Under the pieces are notes generated by a model. It ran no database searches. It saw nothing but the letters and a program-made list of their open reading frames with translations, and was not told the origin of the DNA. A stretch of 64,000 bases of DNA from Micromonospora coxensis (GTDB lineage: Bacteria > Actinomycetota > Actinomycetes > Mycobacteriales > Micromonosporaceae): NCBI RefSeq assembly GCF_900090295.1, contig NZ_LT607753.1:2294001-2358000 (forward strand). The letters are read 5' to 3'. The translations under genes and the position numbers were made by a program. Positions within the stretch are counted from its first letter, which is position 1. Each line of letters opens with the position of its first letter. This document shows, piece after piece, positions 57,534-64,000 of this stretch.

Positions 57534-58601
57534 TCAGCCCGATGTCCGGACCCCGGCCAGCGCCAGCAGCTCCGCCACGAACTCCGCCGGCCGTTCCAGG
57601 TGCGGGCTGTGCCCGCAGCCGGGGAGCACCACCTCCCGGTACGACCCGCCGGCGGCGGCGTACCGCGCCAGCACCGCCCTGGTCTGCCCGACCATCGGTT
57701 GCGGCGGGCAGGCCCGCGCACCGGGCCAGTCCGGCACCATCCCCAGCGACCCCAGGTACGCCAGGTCGAACAGGGAGGTGTCGGAGACGATCACGTCGGC
57801 GTCACCGCGTACCCAGGTGACCGGCGGCTTGACTCCGACGGCGACCAGCTCGTCGGCGATCCGGAAGCGGGCGAGGGCGTTGAACACGCCCCGCTCCCCC
57901 GGCGCCGTGCCGGGCCAGTGCGGGGACGCCACCCCGGTGCCCGGGTAGTTGTCGTCGCCGACCACGGTGCTCAGGACGCTGTCGAGCAGCAGTTCCTCGT
58001 CGTCGCCGAGGCTGGCCGGGTCGGCGACGTACGCCGTCCGCAGCACGGTGCGCGGGCTGGTCGGGCCGTCGACGCCGCGGTCCTTCGCGGCGAGCCGGGC
58101 CACGAACTCGGGGTTGGCCGTGCCGCCGCCGGTGCCGGCGAGGTCGGGGCTGGTCGGGGTGCCGTCGAGGTCCCGGGTGCCACCGAAGCCGTACGGGGAG
58201 ACGGGCGCCTCCAGCAGCAGGCCCGCCACCCGGTCGGGCCGGTCCACCAGCAGCCGCATCGCCACGCCCCCGCCGAGGGAGTGCCCGACCACCACCGGTC
58301 GCGCGCCGGACGGGTACAGCCCCGGGGCGTCGAGCAGGGCGGCCACGTCGTCGGCGAAGTCGGCCAGCCCCCGGCTCCCGTCCAGCGGGGCGGGCTCGGT
58401 GTCGCCGTACCCGCGCAGGTCCGGCGCGACCACCCGCAGCGTCGACGGCAGCCGGCGGACGAGCGGCTCCCAGAAGGCGGACGAGGAGACGTTGCCGTGC
58501 ACCAGCAGCACCGGCACGCCGTCCGGCGGGCCGGCGACCCGGACCCGCTGGGTGATCCCGTTCGCCGTCACGGTCCGCTGCTCGGTCTCCATCCGCGGCA
58601 T
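57534..58601 (-). CDS. Alpha/beta hydrolase
   Basis: Hydrolase of 355 residues with LLVHGNVSSSAFWEPL (oxyanion region), PDLRGYGDTEPAP, nucleophile Ser in VVGHSLGGGVAM, acid Asp in WVRGDADVIVSD and His in GCGHSPHLERP. This full catalytic triad is typical of esterases, epoxide hydrolases and lactonases of the alpha/beta fold; no signal peptide. It is 67 bases downstream of the unused dehydrogenase start region, on the same strand. ATG 58601 or 58592 may be the start. Substrate unknown. Confidence 0.85.
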   Translation of the reverse strand: MPRMETEQRTVTANGITQRVRVAGPPDGVPVLLVHGNVSSSAFWEPLVRRLPSTLRVVAPDLRGYGDTEPAPLDGSRGLADFADDVAALLDAPGLYPSGARPVVVGHSLGGGVAMRLLVDRPDRVAGLLLEAPVSPYGFGGTRDLDGTPTSPDLAGTGGGTANPEFVARLAAKDRGVDGPTSPRTVLRTAYVADPASLGDDEELLLDSVLSTVVGDDNYPGTGVASPHWPGTAPGERGVFNALARFRIADELVAVGVKPPVTWVRGDADVIVSDTSLFDLAYLGSLGMVPDWPGARACPPQPMVGQTRAVLARYAAAGGSYREVVLPGCGHSPHLERPAEFVAELLALAGVRTSG

Positions 58602-58817
58602 GCTGCCACGGCCGGTGACCCGGGTCCATGGTGCGGCCGACCATGATCGGCCGGCCGGACCTGGCGACCACCGCCGCGTCGCACGACGGCCTCGTCGGCC
58701 CGGCGGGCGACGCTGCGACGGCGGCGCGGCATGGCGGCGGCCGGGCCGGGCGGGCAGCTGCGGCCGGCTCCACCGCGCCGGCTCGGCCGCCGCCGGTACG
58801 CAAGCTCGGCCGGCGGG

Positions 58818-59309
58818 TCAGGCGGGGCCGTCGCCCCGGCCGACCGAGGCCACCGGCGTGCCGCCGGACGGCCAGGCGTCGGTCGGCCCGTTGGCCAGTC
58901 CACCCACCGGCAGCGGCACCGTCGGCCGGTGGTGGCGCCGCGCGTCGCCGCCCCCACCGCCGAGGAAGCGCAGCCCGACCGGGTCGGTCGTGGCCAGCCC
59001 GGGGTCGAAGAAGCGCAGCTCGGTACGGCCGAGCCGGATCACGTCGCCGTCGGCGAGCGGCTCCTCGCCGGTGATCCGCCGGTCGTTGAGCCAGGTCCCG
59101 TTGGTCGACCCCAGATCGACCAGGACCGCCCCGGCGTCGGTCAGCCGCACCTCGGCGTGCCGCCGGCTCAGGTGCGGATCGGGCACCACGATGTCGGCGT
59201 CGGGCGTACGCCCGATCACCTGTGGACGTGGGCTCAGCCGGAAGCTGGCCCCGCGCATCATGCCCGCCGTCACCGTCATCAGCGGCGTCAGTTCCGGATG
59301 TTCCTTCAT
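58818..59309 (-). CDS. FHA-domain protein
   Basis: Protein of 163 residues whose FHA domain (about 10-100) binds phosphothreonine peptides. Motifs GRTPDADIVV, LSRRHAEV (Ser, Arg, His contacts) and LGSTNGTWLNDRRI are complete. The Pro/Gly-rich tail is disordered. In actinomycetes such proteins are substrates or scaffolds of Ser/Thr kinases, but no kinase gene is in the window. Divergent from the aldehyde dehydrogenase gene. The gap 58602-58817 upstream of the hydrolase is GC-rich and holds nothing I can name. Confidence 0.9.
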   Translation of the reverse strand: MKEHPELTPLMTVTAGMMRGASFRLSPRPQVIGRTPDADIVVPDPHLSRRHAEVRLTDAGAVLVDLGSTNGTWLNDRRITGEEPLADGDVIRLGRTELRFFDPGLATTDPVGLRFLGGGGGDARRHHRPTVPLPVGGLANGPTDAWPSGGTPVASVGRGDGPA

Positions 59310-59543
59310 GGACAGTCAGCTCCCCACCCACCGTCACCCCGGCTCAGCCTGCCAGTTGCGCACCACCACCTCACCACCCGGCCGGCCACCTCCGCGACCC
59401 CGGCCGGACAACTCACGTTGGCCGATCCGTGACCCGTCCGGACGACCCGCTCCGGCCCGCCACCGCTTCGGCGCCGGCGGCGGACGCTTCGACGGCCGTC
59501 AGCACCCCTACCGGTGAGTAATCTTCGGGTCTAGACTTCCGCC

Positions 59544-61043
59544 ATGACGGCTGTGCATGTCCCCGGCACCCCGGTCATCGACGACGGTCACCTGGTCTCG
59601 ACGAGCCCGGCGACGGGCGAGGAGGCCGGCCGGTTCCCCGTCGCCACCCCCGACGACGTCGCCCGTGCGGTGGACCGCGCCCGCGCCGCCGCCGACTGGT
59701 GGGCCGGGCTCGGCTTCACCGGGCGGCGGGAGCGGCTGCTGCGCTGGCGCGCCCTACTCGCCCGGCGGATCGAGGAGCTGGCGCAGCTGGTGCACGTCGA
59801 GGGCGGCAAGCCGGTCCCCGACGCGATCGTCGAGATCCTCACCGCCATCGAGCACATCGACTGGGCCGCCCGCAACGCCGGCCGGGTCCTGGGGCCGCGC
59901 CGGGTCCGCTCCCGGCTGATCCTCGCCGAGTTCACCGGCCACCTCGAATACCAGCCGTACGGCGTGGTCGGTGTGATCGGCCCGTGGAACTACCCGGTCT
60001 TCACCCCGATCGGCTCCGCCGCGTACGCCCTCGCGGCCGGCAACGCGGTCGTGCTCAAGCCCAGCGAGTACACGCCGGCCGTCGGGCAGTGGCTGGTCGA
60101 CAGCTTCGCCGAGGTGGTCGGGGAGCAGCCGGTGCTGACCGCCGTGCACGGCCTCGGCGACGTGGGCGCGGCGCTGTGCCGCTCGGGCGTGGGCAAGCTC
60201 GCCTTCACCGGCTCGACCGCCACCGCGAAGAAGGTGATGGCCGCCTGCGCCGAGACGCTGACCCCGGTGCTGCTGGAGGCCGGCGGCAAGGACGCGATGA
60301 TCGTCGACAGCGACGCCGACCTGGACGCCGCCGCCGAGGCGTGCGTCTGGGGCGCGCTGACCAACGCCGGGCAGACCTGCATCGGCATCGAGCGGGTCTA
60401 CGCCGTCGACCCGGTCTTCGACGCGTTCGTCGGCAAGGTGGTCGCCAAGGCCGAACGGCTGACCGTCGGCGCCGAGGGCGCGGACATCGGCCCGATCACC
60501 ATGCCGAGCCAGCTCGACGTGATCCGCCGGCACATCGACGACGCGATCGACGCCGGTGGACGCGCCGTGCTCGGCGGGCCGGACGCGGTGCGTCCCCCGT
60601 ACGTGCATCCGACCGTGCTGGTGGACGTCCCGGAGTCCTCGGCGGCCGTCCGCGAGGAGACCTTCGGCCCCACCCTGACCATCAACCGGGTCCGCGACGC
60701 CGACGAGGCCGTACGCCGGGCCAACGCCCTGTCGTACGGCCTGGGGGGTGCGGTCTTCGGCCGCAGGCGGGCGGTGGCGATCGCCCGGCGGCTGCGCTCG
60801 GGCATGGCCTCGGTCAACTCGGCGCTCACCTTCGCCGGGATGTCCACCCTGCCGTTCGGCGGGGTGGGTGACTCCGGCTTCGGGCGGATCCACGGCGAGG
60901 ACGGGCTGCGCGAGTTCGGCCGGGCCAAGTCGATCACCCGCCGCCGGGCCCGGTCGTTGCTGCCGTCGATGACCTTCGAGCGGACCGCGGGCGACGTCGC
61001 CCGCCTGGTCAAGGCCGCCAAGCTGATGTACGGCCGGCGCTGA
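59544..61043 (+). CDS. Aldehyde dehydrogenase family protein
   Basis: NAD(P)-dependent aldehyde oxidation, cytoplasmic; 499 residues. Conserved blocks: GPWNYPV with the catalytic-site Asn, KPSEYTP, FTGSTATAKKVM in the cofactor domain, catalytic Glu in EAGGKD (usually ELGGK or ELGG) and catalytic Cys in GQTCIG. EETFGPTL and LPFGGVGDSGFGRIHG are at the C-terminal side. The last ~45 residues are basic and amphipathic, as in longer fatty-aldehyde type enzymes. Single gene; substrate unknown. Confidence 0.9.
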   Translation: MTAVHVPGTPVIDDGHLVSTSPATGEEAGRFPVATPDDVARAVDRARAAADWWAGLGFTGRRERLLRWRALLARRIEELAQLVHVEGGKPVPDAIVEILTAIEHIDWAARNAGRVLGPRRVRSRLILAEFTGHLEYQPYGVVGVIGPWNYPVFTPIGSAAYALAAGNAVVLKPSEYTPAVGQWLVDSFAEVVGEQPVLTAVHGLGDVGAALCRSGVGKLAFTGSTATAKKVMAACAETLTPVLLEAGGKDAMIVDSDADLDAAAEACVWGALTNAGQTCIGIERVYAVDPVFDAFVGKVVAKAERLTVGAEGADIGPITMPSQLDVIRRHIDDAIDAGGRAVLGGPDAVRPPYVHPTVLVDVPESSAAVREETFGPTLTINRVRDADEAVRRANALSYGLGGAVFGRRRAVAIARRLRSGMASVNSALTFAGMSTLPFGGVGDSGFGRIHGEDGLREFGRAKSITRRRARSLLPSMTFERTAGDVARLVKAAKLMYGRR

Positions 61044-61055
61044 GCGGGTGTCGGC

Positions 61056-61715
61056 TCAGAACAGGGTCAGCTCGTCGCGCTCGATGCCGCGCAGCTTGTC
61101 GTAGTCGACCACCACGCACCGGATCCCCCGGTCGGTGGCGAGGACGCGGGCCTGCGGCTTGATCTCCTGCGCGGCGAAGACGCCGGTGACCGGGGCGAGC
61201 AGCGGATCACGGTTCATCAGCTCCAGGTAGCGGGTGAGCTGCTCCACGCCGTCGATCTCGCCGCGCCGCTTCACCTCGACCGCGACCGCGCCGGAGTTGG
61301 CGTCCCGGCAGAGCAGGTCGACCGGGCCGATCGCGGTCATGTACTCGCGCCGGACCAGGGTGAAGCCCTCGCCGAGGGTCTCCGGGTTGGCGGCCAGCAG
61401 CTCCTGCAGGTGCGCCTCGACGCCGTCCTTGCGCAGCCCCGGATCGACGCCCAGCTCGTACGAGGTGTCCTGGAAGATCTCCTCCAGGGTGATCCGCAGT
61501 TCCTCGCCGGCCTTGTTGACCACGCGCCAGACGCCCGGGGCCTCCTCCAGCCGACAGGGCGGGCTCATCCAGTTCAGTGGCTTGTACGCCCGGTCGTCCG
61601 CGTGGATCGACACCGAGCCGTCCGCCTTCACCATCAGCAGTCGGGTGGCCGGCGGCAGGTGAGCCGAGAGCCGTCCGACGTAGTCCACCGAGCACTTCGC
61701 AATCACCAGCCGCAC
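61056..61715 (-). CDS. nucS: Mismatch endonuclease NucS
   Basis: Endonuclease of non-canonical mismatch repair in actinobacteria that lack MutS/MutL; it cuts both strands at mismatches and is stimulated by the beta clamp. 219 residues: N-terminal DNA-binding/dimerisation domain ([19 protein letters not shown]), then a RecB-like nuclease domain with GPVDLLC and VAVEVKRRG carrying the Asp, Glu and Lys of the active site. The C-terminal DELTLF is a clamp-binding motif. GTG 61715 gives the usual VRLVIAKC start. Convergent with the aldehyde dehydrogenase gene. Confidence 0.95.
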   Translation of the reverse strand: MRLVIAKCSVDYVGRLSAHLPPATRLLMVKADGSVSIHADDRAYKPLNWMSPPCRLEEAPGVWRVVNKAGEELRITLEEIFQDTSYELGVDPGLRKDGVEAHLQELLAANPETLGEGFTLVRREYMTAIGPVDLLCRDANSGAVAVEVKRRGEIDGVEQLTRYLELMNRDPLLAPVTGVFAAQEIKPQARVLATDRGIRCVVVDYDKLRGIERDELTLF

Positions 61716-61786
61716 CCGACGAGGGTAGCCGAGGACCGGCCCGTCGCCGACGAGCGGCACTGGCGTGCCGGTGCGATGCTGAGACG

Positions 61787-62404
61787 GTGTTCGAAGTCCT
61801 CACCGGCACCGGGCTCGCCGCCTCGGCGGGCCTGAACGCCTACATCCCCCTGCTCACCATGGGGTTGCTCGCCCGCTACACCGACCTGATCGACCTGCCC
61901 AGCGGCTGGCAGTGGCTCGGCAACGGCTGGGTCCTGGCGATCCTGGCGGTGCTGCTCGCCGTCGAGGTCGTCGCCGACAAGGTCCCGGTGGTCGACCACG
62001 TCAACGACGTCGTGCAGACCGTGGTCCGTCCGACCGCCGGTGGCCTGGCCTTCGGTGCCGGTGCCAGCTCCGAGACGGTGACGGTCAGCGACCCGGGCAG
62101 CTTCTTCTCGTCGAACCAGTGGGTGCCGGTGGTGACCGGCGTGGTGATCGCCCTCGGCGTGCACCTGCTCAAGTCGGCCGCCCGGCCCGTCGTCAACGCC
62201 ACCACCGCCGGCTTCGGCGCGCCGGTGGCGAGCACCGCCGAGGACGCGACCAGCGTGGTGATGTCCCTGGTGGCGATCATCCTGCCGGTGCTGGTGCTGG
62301 CGTTCCTGCTCGGCCTGGTGGCCTTCCTCTTCTGGTTCCTGCGCCGGCGGGGCGAGCGCCGCCGCGAACGCGAGGCGGCCCGCGCCGCCGGCTTCCGCGT
62401 CTGA
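61787..62404 (+). CDS. DUF4126 membrane protein
   Basis: Integral membrane protein of 205 residues with the DUF4126 pattern: [25 protein letters not shown] at the N-terminus, [30 protein letters not shown] in the middle, and two further helices. The C-terminus is highly basic ([16 protein letters not shown]), so it lies in the cytoplasm. GTG 61787 is the start that best fits the family length. No function is established. It is divergent from nucS, 71 bases apart. Confidence 0.85.
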   Translation: MFEVLTGTGLAASAGLNAYIPLLTMGLLARYTDLIDLPSGWQWLGNGWVLAILAVLLAVEVVADKVPVVDHVNDVVQTVVRPTAGGLAFGAGASSETVTVSDPGSFFSSNQWVPVVTGVVIALGVHLLKSAARPVVNATTAGFGAPVASTAEDATSVVMSLVAIILPVLVLAFLLGLVAFLFWFLRRRGERRREREAARAAGFRV

Positions 62405-62438
62405 CCCCACCCCGCTGACCCGGCTCGGCCCGATACGC

Positions 62439-62475
62439 CGCTGGCCGGCACCCCTGTTCGGGGTGCCGGCCAGCG
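62439..62475. terminator. 16-bp perfect bidirectional terminator
   Basis: CGCTGGCCGGCACCCC (62439-62454) pairs exactly with GGGGTGCCGGCCAGCG (62460-62475) around TGTTC, between convergent genes. Confidence 0.8.
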
Positions 62476-62488
62476 TTGTGTGGGTGGG

Positions 62489-63085
62489 TCAGCTGTTCCA
62501 GTGTTCGGCGACGAGGTCGGCGGCCTGCTGCTCCCACTGGGCGTAGTGGTCGGGGTAGGCCGAGACCTGCACGGTCTGGGCGGCCTCGGTCAGCGGCATG
62601 TCCTGCCAGCCGTCGACCTGCTTGAGACCCTTCAGGAACGCCAGGGTGGAGTACTCGGGGTCGGTGATCTGCTCGACCGTGCCCCAACCGCTGGAGGGGC
62701 GCTGCTGGAACAGGCCCTGCGAGTCGTGATCGTTACGCTCACCCAGGTGGCCGAGGTTCTCCAGCTTCGACTCCTGCAGCGCCGTGGCGATCGACACCAC
62801 CGCAGCCCGCTCGTCCATGCCCGCCTTCTTGGTGGCGGCGATGATCGCCTTGACGTTGCCGACCTGCTCATCGGACAGGTCGATACGCGACTGCGCACCC
62901 TGCACACCGTGCGGAATCAGCTTGCCCTTGTCCACGGCCGGCTTGTCAGCGGCCATGACAGCGACGGTCTTCACATCGGCAGCCGGGGCGGCGTGCGCCT
63001 CGGTCACCGGACCGGCGAACACACCACCGGCGAAAGCCAGACCAGCAATACCCAGAACGCTCTTACGAATGATCATGGTGTTCAT
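62489..63085 (-). CDS. Secreted lysozyme-like murein hydrolase
   Basis: Exported protein of 198 residues. Signal peptide (IIRKSVLGIAGLAFAGGVFAG..EAHA) cleaved near 28-29, then a short linker and a lysozyme-like domain (from about 80). The block VVSIATALQESKLENLGHLG contains the predicted catalytic Glu, and GLFQQRPSSGWGTVEQI, FLKGLKQVDGWQDMPLTEAAQTVQVSAYPDHY complete the family pattern seen in actinomycete cell-wall hydrolases. GGAG precedes ATG 63085 with eight bases. A long structured leader lies upstream. It probably cleaves peptidoglycan during growth or spore germination. Confidence 0.88.
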   Translation of the reverse strand: MNTMIIRKSVLGIAGLAFAGGVFAGPVTEAHAAPAADVKTVAVMAADKPAVDKGKLIPHGVQGAQSRIDLSDEQVGNVKAIIAATKKAGMDERAAVVSIATALQESKLENLGHLGERNDHDSQGLFQQRPSSGWGTVEQITDPEYSTLAFLKGLKQVDGWQDMPLTEAAQTVQVSAYPDHYAQWEQQAADLVAEHWNS

Positions 63086-63260
63086 AGCAAAGCTCCATCC
63101 GGGGGTCGACACACACGCGTCGCCGGGGGACGACACCGCATGCGGGGCACCTCGACAGGCGCTCACACAACAAAGGGGGAAAGTCGATGTCCGGCTCCTC
63201 GCGAACCCGAGGGGTTCGCGGTCACGCCAAGCACGGGGGGCTTGCGGCGCCGGGACCATG
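63086..63260 (-). promoter_or_regulatory. Structured 5' leader of the murein hydrolase gene
   Basis: The minus-strand leader contains a perfect hairpin CGCGAACCC-CTC-GGGTTCGCG (63200-63220), CGCAAGC/GCTTGGCG pairing beside it and GGCGC/GCGCC closing a possible outer stem. Actinomycete wall-hydrolase genes often carry c-di-AMP (ydaO) riboswitches, but I could not find the conserved ydaO 3' block, so the class is left open. Confidence 0.35.
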
Positions 63261-63375
63261 TGTAACGACCGGCGGGCCACCAACATTCCAGGCCCCGCAC
63301 CCCCGGGTCAGGCCCCGGGATCAGGGCCGGTACAGCCGGGTGTGCTGCTGCGATCGTCCAGAGAATGTAACGACC
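63261..63375 (-). promoter_or_regulatory. Duplicated TGTAACGACC element
   Basis: The 10-mer TGTAACGACC occurs at 63261-63270 and 63366-63375, 105 bases apart, upstream of the murein hydrolase. On the minus strand the second copy contains TACATT as a possible -10. The GTAAC core resembles half-sites reported for MtrA-type regulators of wall hydrolases, a suggestion only. Confidence 0.3.
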
Positions 63376-64000
63376 CCGCCCCCGCCACCATTCCGCCACC
63401 CGAGTGCCCCCGACCACAGGACCCCGCACACCAACCAGGCACCAACCGAACAAGGACCCACCACCCCGGCACCCCTGAACCGGACAACCAGCCACAGACT
63501 GACCGACCCGCACACCACCCTCGGGTGCAGTTGTCCTCGCCAGGGCAGCAACAACCGCACCCGAAACCGGCCAACTAACCGCGTGACCCGAGGCGAACAC
63601 CCCGGCCCGCGTACCCGAAACGGACACCACGGACCTCACACGCACGGACGACGGCCGACCACCGACGCGCGGCGGAGGCCGGATGCATCAGCCGGCGCGA
63701 AGACCCGCCCCCGTACCCGAAACGGACACCACGGACGCCGCACGCCCGCACGACGGCCGAACACGACGGTGGTGTGGCCCGACCGTGACCGGCGCAGGGA
63801 TCAAGCCTGACCGCCCGGAGCCGGGCACGGTCGGGCCACACCACCCCCGACCACCGACAGCTCCGGCAGGCACAGCGCCCGCCCCGGCCGCCCCCTGTCG
63901 CGGCCAGCCGCACCAGTCACGGCCCCGCCACCACACGGCGCACCACCACACCACCCGGGGAACCGCGCCACACCCACAGACGCAGCCGAACAGGGACCGT
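63376..64000. other. T-poor region without a convincing gene
   Basis: The last 625 bases are rich in A and C and strikingly poor in T on the + strand. Open frames exist on both strands, but their translations are low-complexity (runs of Pro, Thr, Arg, His or Gly, Val) without family resemblance or good ribosome sites. Besides the 50-bp repeat I see no RNA gene or hairpin that stands out. Confidence 0.55.
63611..63762. repeat. Imperfect 50-bp direct repeat
   Basis: Copies at about 63611-63660 and 63713-63762 share their first 24 bases exactly (start GTACCCGAAACGG) and most of the rest, ending near ACGACGGCCGA. The 102-base period suggests a local tandem duplication in non-coding DNA. Confidence 0.75.

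Noticed and set aside
63086..63260. Definite c-di-AMP (ydaO) riboswitch
   Set aside because: Context fits, but the conserved 3' block (CCGACAGCTAAC-like) is not visible, so only a structured leader is claimed.
63187..63810. 207-codon frame on the + strand at the right end
   Set aside because: Pro/Thr/Arg/His low complexity without ribosome site or homologous motif; it starts inside the hydrolase leader.
1..64000. tRNA, rRNA, insertion sequences, prophage or attachment sites
   Set aside because: Read for on both strands; no transposase, integrase, terminal inverted repeats, cloverleaf or ribosomal RNA blocks were seen.

Overview
The window is high-GC DNA (by eye about 73% G+C, with coding capacity on both strands and frequent GTG starts) from a filamentous actinomycete, most like Micromonospora or a close relative in the Micromonosporaceae. 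Supporting signs are a conservon (CvnA-D set), NucS, a 1682-residue NAD-glutamate dehydrogenase, FilP/Scy-type coiled-coil proteins, a CBM2-GH6 cellulase and a SigE-family sigma factor. I see no rRNA, tRNA, CRISPR, insertion sequence or prophage. Most gene ends are marked by long GC-rich hairpins, several bidirectional.

Layout. 1-8.4 kb is carbohydrate use: the end of a GH13 alpha-glucosidase, an MFS exporter, a DUF5925-type AAA ATPase, then xylB-xylA divergent from a ROK repressor with an operator-like palindrome between them. 8.5-13 kb is a signalling island: a PAS/GAF-PP2C phosphatase translationally coupled to a stand-alone CarH-like B12-binding protein, then a MarR regulator divergent from a second, atypical PP2C phosphatase. 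13-17.6 kb carries a polyprenyl glycosylphosphotransferase, a substrate-binding plus VWA protein and a beta-propeller lactonase. 17.8-21.5 kb is a conservon (histidine-kinase-like, roadblock, DUF742, GTPase). A decayed catalase fragment lies just upstream of it.

22.2-26.3 kb holds two adjacent genes of unknown function sharing a C-terminal domain, a sodium:solute symporter with a small membrane protein, and a small acidic protein. 26.5-28.3 kb is the secreted cellulase with a CebR-like box upstream. 28.8-30.8 kb is a repeat-rich surface protein overlapping a class F sortase gene. 30.9-40.6 kb holds NAD-glutamate dehydrogenase, a lipoprotein penicillin-binding protein, an arginase-family protein with a long tail, and a CnoX-type thioredoxin.

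40.9-47.5 kb is an acyl-CoA cluster: isobutyryl-CoA mutase large subunit, a Gls24 protein, MeaB, thiolase, methylmalonyl-CoA epimerase and crotonyl-CoA carboxylase/reductase. A duplicated 3-hydroxyacyl-CoA dehydrogenase sits 10 kb further on. Upstream of four of these transcription units I find the same 18-bp motif, suggesting one regulon. 47.8-52.8 kb has two DivIVA-like coiled-coil proteins and an AI-2E-family membrane protein. 52.8-63.1 kb is mostly housekeeping or unplaced genes: hydrolases, SigE-type sigma with a membrane partner, FHA protein, aldehyde dehydrogenase, NucS, DUF4126, and a secreted lysozyme-like protein with a long leader. The last 0.9 kb has no convincing gene and is strikingly T-poor on the + strand.
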